Origin: Pseudomonas sp. JAI120
GTDB taxonomy: Bacteria > Pseudomonadota > Gammaproteobacteria > Pseudomonadales > Pseudomonadaceae
DNA: 64,000 nt
NCBI RefSeq assembly: GCF_014207255.1
Contig: NZ_JACHCZ010000001.1
Span: 2,099,378 to 2,163,377, forward strand
Direction of reading: 5' to 3'
How positions within the stretch are numbered: the first letter of the stretch is position 1; each line of letters starts with the position of its first letter. The notes under the pieces are model-generated. The model saw only the letters and a list, made by a program, of their open reading frames with translations. It was not told the origin of the DNA and searched no databases. The position numbers and the translations under genes are program-made. Below are positions 29,577 to 40,427 of the stretch, in pieces.

Positions 29577-30298
29577 AACGGCATATCGGCAGCGGCTTCA
29601 GGGACGAACAGATAGCCTTTGCTGCGGATGGTCTTGATCAGCCGTGGGTGGATCGGGTCATCGCCGATTTTCGGGCGAATCCGTGAGATGCGCACATCAA
29701 TGGAGCGGTCCTGGCCGTCGTAGCCGATGCCGCGCAGGGCGATAAAGATTTCTTCGCGGGACAGGATCCGCCCGGCATTCGCCACCAGCAGCCACAGCAG
29801 GTCGAACTCGGCACTGGTCAACTCGATACCTTCACCCTGCAGCCAGGCTTCGCGCAGGGCGTTGTCCACCACCAGCGGGCCGAATTGCAGGCGCCGCTGG
29901 CTTTCCACGCTGGCGGGTTCCGCCGCCTCACTGCGGCGTAACAGGGCCTGGATACGCGCGAGCAACAGACGCGGGCGCACCGGTTTGCACACGTAGTCGT
30001 CGGCACCCATGTCCAGGCCGAGCACCTGGTCCATGTCGTCGGTGCGGGCGGTGAGCATCAGGATCACGCCGTCGTAGCGTTCGCGCACTTTGCGGCAAAT
30101 GCTCAGGCCGTCTTCGCCGGGCAGCATCAGATCGAGGATCACCAGGTCCGGTTGCTCGGCGACGATCCGCGCCGCGGCGAGGGCGCCATCACCTTCCACG
30201 CAGACCCGCAGGCCGTTGCTCTCCAGGTAATCGCGGGTCAACTCGGCGAGTCGCTCGTCGTCCTCGACGATCAGGATTTGCCAGGCTTCTTGCTCCAC
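29573..30298 (-). CDS. OmpR-family response regulator, RstA-like
   Basis: A 241-residue regulator: receiver domain (VEDDERL, phospho-Asp in LVILDLMLPGEDG, Lys in VCKPVRPR) and winged helix with LIKTIRSKGYLFVPE. It starts with GTG, supported by GAGG eight bases upstream. Pairs with the RstB-like kinase. It is divergent from nrdA over a 736-base gap. Confidence 0.9.
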   Translation of the reverse strand: MEQEAWQILIVEDDERLAELTRDYLESNGLRVCVEGDGALAAARIVAEQPDLVILDLMLPGEDGLSICRKVRERYDGVILMLTARTDDMDQVLGLDMGADDYVCKPVRPRLLLARIQALLRRSEAAEPASVESQRRLQFGPLVVDNALREAWLQGEGIELTSAEFDLLWLLVANAGRILSREEIFIALRGIGYDGQDRSIDVRISRIRPKIGDDPIHPRLIKTIRSKGYLFVPEAAADMPL

Positions 30299-30580
30299 GG
30301 GTGAACCTCGTTGTTATAAAGGGATGCGTTGGCCGAGCAGGCCACACCTTATTTGTAATGTTTTGAGGGCATAACAAAGGCCGATTGTAGCCATGGTCAA
30401 GCCCACTCGCACAAGCCGGGAAATCCATTCGGTGATCGCGCTTTTCTGTGATAGGGTTCGCGCCCTCAAAAATCCAACCGGCTGTTTTCAACTTGGAATA
30501 TTCAGTGACAAACGGCCGAATCCAGCAGTGCTGCGGCCTACACGGGTGTTCCACGTTTCATACACATTTTACCCACAACG

Positions 30581-30589
30581 TTATCCACA
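30581..30589 (+). promoter_or_regulatory. DnaA box upstream of nrdA
   Basis: TTATCCACA is a perfect DnaA box; a weaker ACCCACAAC precedes it. E. coli nrdAB is also bound by DnaA upstream of its promoter, so replication-linked control of nrdA is plausible. Confidence 0.6.
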
Positions 30590-30598
30590 GGCAGTACG

Positions 30599-30626
30599 TT
30601 GCTAAGCCCCCCAAAACGCATTATCT
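30599..30626 (+). promoter_or_regulatory. Candidate nrdA promoter
   Basis: TTGCTA (30599-30604), 16 bases, TTATCT (30621-30626). The -10 is overlapped by the first NrdR-box-like sequence, which would explain repression. The leader would be about 400 nt and holds a GGGCACC/GGTGCCC hairpin at 30984-31002 just before the ribosome site. No gene is seen elsewhere in 30299-31034. Confidence 0.45.
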
Positions 30627-30662
30627 TGTAGCTCGGCGCTAAAAAAACCCTACATGTAGGGT
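30616..30662 (+). promoter_or_regulatory. Tandem NrdR-box-like operator
   Basis: ACGCATTATCTTGTAG (30616-30631) matches 11 of 16 and ACCCTACATGTAGGGT (30647-30662) 12 of 16 positions of the remembered NrdR consensus ACACWATATATWGTGT. The starts are 31 bp apart, the spacing NrdR pairs require. The second copy is the centre of a longer perfect palindrome with A/T ends and could alternatively act as a terminator. Confidence 0.5.
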
Positions 30663-31034
30663 TTTCAGCGAAAAGACCCAACACAAATCAGACAAGAAAC
30701 TCAAGCCCTTTCTTGCTCCTGTTTGGTCTAATCCAAGCATTTTTTGAAAGCCCAAACCGCTCAAGCGGATGGCAGCCGTTTTCCAGCTCCAACAGCGGAA
30801 AACGGTACGGGTGTTGCAGTGCTTGAACCTGGCAACTGTCACCCACCAGAAATACGGCCAAGGGCGTTTGAGCCCCGAACCGAAGACTTCGGCATGGAAG
30901 CGGCGCGATCAGCTCCCTTCCTCCTGTCCCGAAGTTGTTATGCCAGGCCCAGGCCTGCTGTAAGTGCTTCAGGACGGAACGGTGGGCACCGTGATGGTGC
31001 CCAAATAAATATAGAAATGTGGAGACAACCCCCC

Positions 31035-33929
<2,895 letters not shown>

Positions 33930-33967
33930 GCTGAGGCACTTTCAGGTTTAACTATCTGAAACAGCCA

Positions 33968-34018
33968 GCCCCCTGTAAGTCCAGGACTTCAACCAGGCTT
34001 ACAGAGGGCTTTTTTTTG
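33968..34018 (+). terminator. Rho-independent terminator of nrdA
   Basis: GCCCCCTGTAAG pairs with CTTACAGAGGGC around a loop, followed by eight T. It isolates nrdA from the convergent toxin-like gene. Confidence 0.85.
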
Positions 34019-34038
34019 CAAAAAATCTCTCTTCTTAC

Positions 34039-35130
34039 TTACGCATATCCCCGCTTAAAGCCCCAGGCAATCAAATTGGGATCAGTGCGTGTATCGCGGA
34101 ATCTCGTACCCCATCGATCCTCACTACGGCCCATTACCGCCACCGAATGTGTCGAGTTGTCCAAGGTACCGGGCCTGCCACTGGCCAATTCAGAAGGACT
34201 GACTCTCTCAACAAGATTTTTATAGCCCAACCGATCAAAAGTCTCCTTAGCCCACTCCCCATCATTGATGCTGTCAATGGCTTCGCTGAAACTTCTCCCG
34301 GAAACCCCATCGTTACGCTGGTTCATTGCCTGAACGTTGTTCACGGCCAACATAAGATTCATAAACCCAAGCAACTTGGGATCCTGTCCCCATAGTTGAG
34401 CCTTTGCTGCTGACTCACGGTACTGCGCTTGTGTAACCCGGACATGCTTGCCGTCTTTGAGGGTTACATCATAATTGCCCGCCGAATCGCGCTTGATATC
34501 TTTAAACACACCCGCCGGCCCATACTGCGCAATCATCGCCTTACAGGCCGAGATAGCTCCGCAATTGCCTGCTTGCCCCTGATAAGCACCGGAAAAAAGA
34601 TCTTTCGGCATTTCACCAGGTTTGTAGCTACCCGGCTCGAAATTGGTTTGATGAGTTCCCGCCGTGACCGGCAAGTTACCCATCCTCTCTCCTAACGCTA
34701 AGCCCCCACGGTCTACCCCCCCGCCCTCGTAGCGACCGCGTCCACCACCGCCACCACCTGAACCACCGACACCTCCCCCGCGACCTGCCTGCGATTCAGC
34801 ATCAGTAGATACGTCATCTGGAAACAGCTCAGGAAACAGTGCCTTCATAAACTCAAGCCAACTGTTAGGCACGTCTTTCTTTAGCTGCTCAATAATCTCC
34901 TTGAACTTCTCCTCCCCCAACTTCTTGCGCAAATCATTCAGCTTGTCACGCAAGTCTTGAACAGTTTGGTTCTTGGAGGTTTTCTGAGCCTCCTCCAGTT
35001 CCTTGAGTAGTTTTAAAACGGCGTCCTTATCTTTAGTTATGCTGTCTTGGGTTTCCTCGGTGCGCGGTGCACCCGTTCCACCATGCCAATACACCTGATC
35101 CCTGTTGCCCGATATCAATCCGCCCCACAT
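34039..35130 (-). CDS. Putative cysteine-protease-like toxin/effector, unknown family
   Basis: I do not recognise this 363-residue protein. N-terminal third (about 30-85) is Lys/Glu-rich and probably a coiled coil. Residues 115-145 form a glycine-rich linker. The C-terminal domain (about 150-363) has Cys190 in GQAGNCGAISACKAMI, His328 in NSTHSVAVMG and Asp350 with Asn352, an order and spacing like papain-fold or transglutaminase-like enzymes. There is no signal peptide, membrane segment or partner gene. Codon use is less GC-biased than neighbours (many AAA, TTA, ATA), suggesting transfer. Its ribosome site is weak. Toxin or secreted effector is inference. Confidence 0.7.
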   Translation of the reverse strand: MWGGLISGNRDQVYWHGGTGAPRTEETQDSITKDKDAVLKLLKELEEAQKTSKNQTVQDLRDKLNDLRKKLGEEKFKEIIEQLKKDVPNSWLEFMKALFPELFPDDVSTDAESQAGRGGGVGGSGGGGGGRGRYEGGGVDRGGLALGERMGNLPVTAGTHQTNFEPGSYKPGEMPKDLFSGAYQGQAGNCGAISACKAMIAQYGPAGVFKDIKRDSAGNYDVTLKDGKHVRVTQAQYRESAAKAQLWGQDPKLLGFMNLMLAVNNVQAMNQRNDGVSGRSFSEAIDSINDGEWAKETFDRLGYKNLVERVSPSELASGRPGTLDNSTHSVAVMGRSEDRWGTRFRDTRTDPNLIAWGFKRGYA

Positions 35131-35240
35131 AGCCGTCGCCCTTTACAGACCTATGGCCCAATGGGTGGAGCAAAAGGTGTAGGCAGTTCCATCAAAACGT
35201 GCGACTTCTTGAGCAGGCAGCCCCTCCAAAAAATCAATGC

Positions 35241-35277
35241 AAAAAAAAACCCCTCGGCCGAGGGGTTCTTTCTTTTT
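35241..35277. terminator. Strong bidirectional terminator between flgE and the toxin-like gene
   Basis: CCCCTCGG/CCGAGGGG is a perfect stem flanked by nine A on one side and a T-rich run on the other. It ends the flgBCDE transcript before the toxin-like gene. Confidence 0.85.
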
Positions 35278-35296
35278 GGGGGTCAGACCAACAGCA

Positions 35297-36610
35297 TCAG
35301 GTCATCTGAATGATGGTCTGCATGATGGTGCTCTGGGTGGAGATGGTCTTGGCGTTCGCCTGGTAGTTGCTCTGGGCCTTGATCAGGTCCACCAGCTCGT
35401 TGGTCAGATTGACGTTGGAGTTCTCCAGGGAGTTGGCCACGATCGAACCCAGGGTACCGGATTGCGGAGTATCGTAACCTGGCTGGCCCGAGGCGAAGGT
35501 CTCTCTCCAGGTGGTGCCGCCGGCTGGCTGCAGGCCCTGCTCGTTGTTGAAGCTGGCCAGGGAGATCTGGCCGATGGCCTTGCTCTGCTGGTTGCTGAAC
35601 GTGGCGAACATTACGCCATTGCCATCGATTTTCAGGCCGGTGATCTGGCCGGTGGCGTAGCCATCGGTGATCGGAGGGTTACGGTAGCTGGCCGAGTTGT
35701 GCTGGGTGATGTTGGCCATGTTGATGGCGATTCCCGCTGGGTTCGCCGTCGCACCGTTTGCCGTCCAAACACCATCGGTCACTGTACCGGGGACCCAGCC
35801 GGTAATGGTCAGGGTGTTATTGGCCACACCGCCCGTCGTGACACTGGTGAGCGTGCCCGAACCGTCAAAGGCCAGCGTCGACGGTACCGGTGGGGTGGCC
35901 GGGGTGCCGCCCGTCGGCGGCGAACCGTCTGGGTTACGGCCATCAATCAGGGTGTAGGCGTTCCACTTGTTGCCGTCTGTTTTCACCAGGTATTGCACCA
36001 TCGGGTGTGCGTTGCCTTGGGCATCGTACAAGGTGGTGCTGTACTGGGTGGTGAAGGTACTGGTGTCCGTCGGGTCGAATGGCTTGAGCGTCTGGTTGAT
36101 CACCGGTTCCGAGGAGTTCAGGTTACTGGTGGAGTCCACCTTGGTAGACGCCTTCGGCGGCAGGTTCGACAGGTTCAATTGCAGGTCGGTCAGACCGCCC
36201 TTGATGATTTTGCCCTCATCGTCCGCCGCGTAGCCTTGCAAGCGCGAGGTACCGGTATTGTTAGTGATATAGCCGTCTTTATCGGCACGGAAAGCACCGC
36301 TGCGGGTGTACTCCAGCGAGCCGTCGCTACCTTTCTGCACGAAGAAGCCGCCGCCCTGGATCGCCATGTCCAGGATGCCGCCACTGCCGTTGACGTCGCC
36401 CTGGGTGAACTGTTGGGACACCGCTGCCAGGTTCACACCGTTGCCGATGCTGTTCTGGCCGGTGCCCAGTTTGGACGCGGCGTAGATATCCGCGAATTCC
36501 GCACGGGACGACTTGAAGCCAGTGGTCGCGACGTTGGCGATGTTGTTGCCGGTCACGTCCAGTTGTTTGTTGGCCGCATAGAGGCCGCTAAGGCCGATGT
36601 TAAAAGACAT
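35297..36610 (-). CDS. flgE: Flagellar hook protein FlgE
   Basis: Hook subunit of 437 residues. N-terminal rod-type signature GLSGLYAANKQLDVTGNNIANVATTGFK and C-terminal SNVNLTNELVDLIKAQSNYQANAKTI mark both conserved coiled-coil ends; the variable centre is Thr/Gly/Pro-rich and surface-exposed. It is last in flgB-flgC-flgD-flgE. The flgF gene that usually follows is absent. Confidence 0.95.
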   Translation of the reverse strand: MSFNIGLSGLYAANKQLDVTGNNIANVATTGFKSSRAEFADIYAASKLGTGQNSIGNGVNLAAVSQQFTQGDVNGSGGILDMAIQGGGFFVQKGSDGSLEYTRSGAFRADKDGYITNNTGTSRLQGYAADDEGKIIKGGLTDLQLNLSNLPPKASTKVDSTSNLNSSEPVINQTLKPFDPTDTSTFTTQYSTTLYDAQGNAHPMVQYLVKTDGNKWNAYTLIDGRNPDGSPPTGGTPATPPVPSTLAFDGSGTLTSVTTGGVANNTLTITGWVPGTVTDGVWTANGATANPAGIAINMANITQHNSASYRNPPITDGYATGQITGLKIDGNGVMFATFSNQQSKAIGQISLASFNNEQGLQPAGGTTWRETFASGQPGYDTPQSGTLGSIVANSLENSNVNLTNELVDLIKAQSNYQANAKTISTQSTIMQTIIQMT

Positions 36611-36642
36611 GTTTCTCTCCCTCTGCCGTATATTAGCCGGCT

Positions 36643-37368
36643 CTATGTACCGATAGTCTGAATTTGCGACAGCTTGACGCTGCCCATGCCACCTGCAAGG
36701 TTCAGCAGCATTTCGCCGCCGGTCTTGCTCAACGTCACGCTGGTCACCGTTGCCGGCAACGAAGTCGCCATGGCCACCGATTCGCCCTTGTCGTTCTTGG
36801 TCGTCGCCGCAAAGGTGTAGGTGCCGGCTGGGGCGACCTCACCGTTGTCGCTCTTGCCATCCCAGATGAAGTCGGAGTTACCCGCACTCTGGGCACCCAT
36901 ATCTATGGTGCGGACCACATTGCCGTCTTTGTCAGTGATCTTGATGGCAACGTTGCCCGTCGCCGCAGTCACCGCCACCGAACCGGTCATGCTCTTGCTC
37001 GTGTCCACCAAGGCCTTGTTGGTCTGGGTGATGATCGAACGTCCTACCAGAGACGATGCCTGCAGCGCTTGCGACGAGCTGAAATTACTGGAGATCGCAT
37101 TCACCGAGTCGTTCAGGGTGTTGATGCCTTCCAGGCTGCTGAATTGCGCCAGCTGAGCCACGAACGCGCCGTTGTCCTGAGGCGACAGCGGGTCCTGGTT
37201 TTTCAGTTGGGTCACCAGCAGTTGCAGGAACGCGTCCTTGCCCAGGGACTGGCTGCCCGTCGCGGTCTTGGTAGCGTCGGCGACGGTGGTGTTGTCTGTA
37301 GCGGTCTTGACCTTGGAGTTAAAAAGGTCCTGGACTGCCGAATTGGTCGTGGTATCAACGATGGCCAT
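36643..37368 (-). CDS. flgD: Flagellar hook cap protein FlgD
   Basis: Hook-assembly scaffold of 241 residues. The conserved N-terminal export and capping part reads LGKDAFLQLLVTQLKNQDPLSPQDNGAFVAQLAQFSSLEG; the C-terminal Ig-like/tudor part has FIWDGKSDNGEVAPAGTYTF. It lies between flgC (16 bases) and flgE (32 bases). Confidence 0.95.
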   Translation of the reverse strand: MAIVDTTTNSAVQDLFNSKVKTATDNTTVADATKTATGSQSLGKDAFLQLLVTQLKNQDPLSPQDNGAFVAQLAQFSSLEGINTLNDSVNAISSNFSSSQALQASSLVGRSIITQTNKALVDTSKSMTGSVAVTAATGNVAIKITDKDGNVVRTIDMGAQSAGNSDFIWDGKSDNGEVAPAGTYTFAATTKNDKGESVAMATSLPATVTSVTLSKTGGEMLLNLAGGMGSVKLSQIQTIGT

Positions 37369-37384
37369 TATTTGGCGCCCCTTA

Positions 37385-37828
37385 TCACTGACCCAGGGTC
37401 AGGACCTTCTGCATCATGGTTTTGGCGGTGTTCATCATTTCCGCGTTGGTCTGGAACGAGCGGCTGGCGGAAATCATGTCTGCCATTTCCTCGACCACGT
37501 TGACGTTGGGGTAATAGACATAACCCTTTTCGTTCGCGGCAGGATGGTTCGGCTCGTAACGGGCCTCGAGGTTGCTCTGGTCTTCGACCACACCGAGCAC
37601 CTGCACGCCCTGGCCGGCGGCATCCTGGTTCTGGAACAGCGAATCGCTGCCACCGCTCTGGCCGCCCTGGAACATGGTGGCGAACACCGGGTGACGGGCG
37701 CGGTAGGTCTGGTCGATGCTCGAAGACACGGTCTCGGCGTTGGCGATGTTACTGGCGACGGTGTTCAAGCGCGTGGTCTGCGCGCTCATGCCACTGCCGG
37801 CAATATTGAAAACACTGGACAGGGACAT
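37385..37828 (-). CDS. flgC: Flagellar basal-body rod protein FlgC
   Basis: Proximal rod protein, 147 residues. FNIAGSGMSAQTTRLNTVASNIANAET is the rod N-terminus and YPNVNVVEEMADMISASRSFQTNAEMMNTAKTM the C-terminal helix. Starts three bases after flgB. Confidence 0.95.
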   Translation of the reverse strand: MSLSSVFNIAGSGMSAQTTRLNTVASNIANAETVSSSIDQTYRARHPVFATMFQGGQSGGSDSLFQNQDAAGQGVQVLGVVEDQSNLEARYEPNHPAANEKGYVYYPNVNVVEEMADMISASRSFQTNAEMMNTAKTMMQKVLTLGQ

Positions 37829-37831
37829 GGC

Positions 37832-38239
37832 TTACTCTCCACGCAGGGCTGACATCAGCCCTTTGAATTTACTGTTGAGCAGGGTAAAGCTGGCCTGAAA
37901 GTTCACCGAGTTCTCGGCGTAGGCCGATTGCTCCAGCTGGGCGTCGACGGTGTTCTGGTCGATCGACGGCTGCATCGGCGTGCGATACAGCAGCGACTCG
38001 TCCCCACTGCTCAGGCCTTGCGCTTCGATATGACGGCTATTGGTCATGTTCAAGGCGAAGGTGCCGTTCTTGGTCTTGTCCTGCTGTGCGGCGAGCACGG
38101 CGGAGAAGTCCAGGTCCCGAGCCTTGTAGTTCGGGGTGTCGGCGTTGGCAATGTTGTTGGCCAGGACTTCGGCACGCTGGGCGCGGAAGCCCAGGGCTTG
38201 TTCGTGGATACCGAGCGCTTTATCGAAGCTGATGCTCAT
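37832..38239 (-). CDS. flgB: Flagellar basal-body rod protein FlgB
   Basis: Proximal rod protein, 135 residues from MSISFDKALGIHEQAL. LANNIANADTPNYKARDLDF is the rod signature. The upstream open frame contains the promoter and is not coding. First gene of flgBCDE, behind a sigma-54 promoter. Confidence 0.94.
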   Translation of the reverse strand: MSISFDKALGIHEQALGFRAQRAEVLANNIANADTPNYKARDLDFSAVLAAQQDKTKNGTFALNMTNSRHIEAQGLSSGDESLLYRTPMQPSIDQNTVDAQLEQSAYAENSVNFQASFTLLNSKFKGLMSALRGE

Positions 38240-38283
38240 GGCGGAAACCTTTAGGCTGACCTGCTGTTCGTTAACAGGGTTAT

Positions 38284-38299
38284 AGCAAGGCGCATGCCA
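38284..38299 (-). promoter_or_regulatory. Sigma-54 promoter of flgBCDE
   Basis: Minus strand TGGCAT-GCGCC-TTGCT, a good -24/-12 element. Predicted start near 38272, leader 33 nt. flgBCDE is a FleR-dependent RpoN class in P. aeruginosa. Confidence 0.8.
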
Positions 38300-38345
38300 A
38301 TATCTGAAAACACAGTAAATCAAGGGGTTGCGCGGAGCTTGCCGG

Positions 38346-38417
38346 GCGGCAATGCCAGAAAAGCGGCAATGGGCTTCCGCGTGGCGCCAGTAAAGCGGCA
38401 ATGGGGTTTGCCGCTTT
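38346..38417 (-). promoter_or_regulatory. GCGGCAAT repeats upstream of flgB, likely enhancer sites
   Basis: GCGGCAAT occurs at 38346, 38363 and 38395, the last two inside an almost identical 20-bp repeat with a 32-bp period, and an inverted copy (TTTGCCGCTTT) at 38407-38417. They lie 75-145 bases upstream of the sigma-54 start, as expected for FleR or FleQ. Confidence 0.55.
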
Positions 38418-38440
38418 CTTCAACTTTGTCGCAGAAACAA

Positions 38441-38530
38441 ATGTGGGAGGGGGCTTGCCCCGATAGCGGTTGATCAGTTGATGTCTCTATCACTGATACA
38501 CCACTATCGGGGGCAAGCCCCCTCCCACAT
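38441..38530. repeat. REPIN between flgB and cheR
   Basis: ATGTGGGAGGGGGCTTGCCC and the inverted GGGCAAGCCCCCTCCCACAT enclose about 50 bases. It ends three bases before the cheR stop. Confidence 0.88.
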
Positions 38531-38532
38531 TA

Positions 38533-39360
38533 TCATTTGGCCTGGTAGATGATCCCAGGGCTGCACTGCACCATCTGGAAATGATCCGGCAGGCCATTGA
38601 GCGCCTCGGATGCACCGAGGAATAGGTAACCGCCACGCTTGAGGGTGCCGTGGATGCGCAACAGGATGTCTTTCTTCACCTCGGCCGAGAAGTAGATCAG
38701 CACATTGCGGCAGAACACCATGTCGAACTTGCCCAGGCTGGCGTAGCTGTCGAGCAGGTTGAACGAGCGAAACTCCACGCGACTCTTGATCGGCGCTTTG
38801 ACCGCCCATCGCCCCGCCCCTTTCGGGTCGAAGTAACGTTGCAGGCGTTCCTGGGACAAACCACGGCCCAGGGCCAGGCTGTCGTACTCGCCGGTCTTGC
38901 AGTTGGTGAGCATGGTGCCTGACAGGTCGGTGGCGACGATTTGCGCCCCGGCTTTAAGCTGGCCCATGTTGGTCCGCTCGAACTCATCGATGGACATCGA
39001 AATCGAGTACGGTTCCTGTCCTGAGGAGCAGGCGGCCGACCAGATACGCAGGCGCTGGCCCGGGCTGGCCTTGATGGCCTCCGGCAGCACTTTGCTCTTG
39101 AGCACTTCAAAGGGGTAGGTGTCGCGAAACCACAGGGTTTCGTTGGTGGTCATGGCATCGACCACCATCTCCTTGAGGCCACTGCGCGGCTGCCCCTGGA
39201 TCCGTTGAACCAACTCGCCCAGGGACTTGATGCCCTGCTGCTCCATCAGTTTGTTAAGACGGCTGGATACCAGGTATTGCTTGTTTTCACCGAGCAATAT
39301 GCCACAGGCTTTTTCCAGGAAGACCCGGAACTGTTCAAAATCCAAATTACCCGTAGACAC
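38533..39360 (-). CDS. cheR: Chemotaxis protein methyltransferase CheR
   Basis: SAM-dependent glutamate methylase of chemoreceptors, 275 residues. The N-terminal helical domain (FRVFLEKACGILLGENKQYLVSSRL) is followed by the Rossmann domain with TTNETLWFRD and SAACSSGQEPYS. I choose GTG (STGNLDFEQF) with GAGG eight bases upstream over the ATG 39 bases earlier that overlaps the spacer to cheV. It is downstream of cheV, like PA3348. Confidence 0.9.
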   Translation of the reverse strand: MSTGNLDFEQFRVFLEKACGILLGENKQYLVSSRLNKLMEQQGIKSLGELVQRIQGQPRSGLKEMVVDAMTTNETLWFRDTYPFEVLKSKVLPEAIKASPGQRLRIWSAACSSGQEPYSISMSIDEFERTNMGQLKAGAQIVATDLSGTMLTNCKTGEYDSLALGRGLSQERLQRYFDPKGAGRWAVKAPIKSRVEFRSFNLLDSYASLGKFDMVFCRNVLIYFSAEVKKDILLRIHGTLKRGGYLFLGASEALNGLPDHFQMVQCSPGIIYQAK

Positions 39361-39403
39361 TGATACCGCCTCTAAAATCGTATGACCGCCAGGGGACAAA
39401 TCC

Positions 39404-40336
39404 CTAGCTGTGATCTGCTGCCTTGATCCGGTCGACTACCCGGGATGCCAGGTCATCAGGACGGAATTTGGCCAGGAAGTCATCGGCACCGACTTTCTTG
39501 ACCATCGCCTGATTGAATACGCCCGACAACGAAGTATGCAGGATGATGTGCAGCTTTTGCATGCGTGGATCGCTGCGTATCTCAGCCGTAAGGGTGTAAC
39601 CGTCCATTTCCGGCATCTCGATGTCAGAGATCATCATCAAGAATTCTTCTTCCGGCTTCTTGCCCTCGTCCACCAGCTTGCGCAGGTAATCCAGCGCCTG
39701 GCGACCATCATTGAGCGCCACAACCTCCACGCCGACGGTTTGCAGGCAGCGGGTCACCTGTTTGCGCGCCACTGAGGAGTCATCCACCGTGAGCACACGC
39801 AGCGAGACGGCCTTGTGCGCCGTTTCGGCGTCCACCACACCCACGGAAATCGATTCCGAGGTGGGTGCGACTTCGGCGAGGATCTTCTCCACGTCGATGA
39901 TTTCCACCAACTGGTTATCAACCCGCGTTACCGCCGTGAGGTAGTGATCGCGGCCAGTGCCCTTGGGCGGCGGATGGATCTCTTCCCAGTTCATATTGAC
40001 GATGCGTTCCACCGAGCGCACCAAGAAACCCTGGGTCTTGGTGTTGTACTCGGTAATGATCACGAATGGGTTCTCGCGATCCTGCAGGCCAGCCGAACCG
40101 GTGGCCAGGGCCAGGTCAAGAATCGGGATAGTCGCACCACGAATATTCGCCACACCGCACACCACCGGACTGGACTTGGGCATGATCGTCAGCTTGGGAC
40201 ATTGCAGCACTTCCCGCACCTTAAATACGTTGATGCCATACAGCTGCTTGCCATCCAGACGAAAAAGCAGCAACTCCAGGCGATTCTGCCCTACCAGCTG
40301 TGTGCGCTGGTTTACTGAATCCATTACTCCTGCCAT
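39404..40336 (-). CDS. cheV: Chemotaxis coupling protein CheV
   Basis: A 310-residue CheW-receiver fusion. CheW-like domain (about 20-165; FRLDGKQLYGINVFKVREV) joins a receiver (about 175-305) with phospho-Asp in LMMISDIEMPEMDGY. It couples receptors to CheA with adaptation by phosphorylation. ATG is supported by AGGAG at seven bases. Transcribed with cheR, divergent from flgA. Confidence 0.93.
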   Translation of the reverse strand: MAGVMDSVNQRTQLVGQNRLELLLFRLDGKQLYGINVFKVREVLQCPKLTIMPKSSPVVCGVANIRGATIPILDLALATGSAGLQDRENPFVIITEYNTKTQGFLVRSVERIVNMNWEEIHPPPKGTGRDHYLTAVTRVDNQLVEIIDVEKILAEVAPTSESISVGVVDAETAHKAVSLRVLTVDDSSVARKQVTRCLQTVGVEVVALNDGRQALDYLRKLVDEGKKPEEEFLMMISDIEMPEMDGYTLTAEIRSDPRMQKLHIILHTSLSGVFNQAMVKKVGADDFLAKFRPDDLASRVVDRIKAADHS

Positions 40337-40400
40337 GCCATGACTCCTACGCTAAAACTTTTGGCTATACCTACAAGGGCGGCGCGCCCCCAACACTAAA

Positions 40401-40416
40401 CGGCACGAGCTTTGCT
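40401..40416 (+). promoter_or_regulatory. Sigma-54 promoter of flgA
   Basis: CGGCAC-GAGCT-TTGCT matches the -24/-12 consensus with one change. The predicted start is about 40427, directly before the annotated ATG. Confidence 0.7.
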
Positions 40417-40427
40417 ATTTGTTGAAT

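Noticed and set aside
30641..30666. Perfect palindrome upstream of nrdA read as a simple terminator
   Set aside because: No gene ends here, and its fit and 31-bp spacing to a second site favour an NrdR operator; kept as an alternative only.
40338..40400. Search for a promoter of cheV-cheR on the minus strand
   Set aside because: No convincing sigma-70, sigma-28 or sigma-54 element was seen, so none is annotated.
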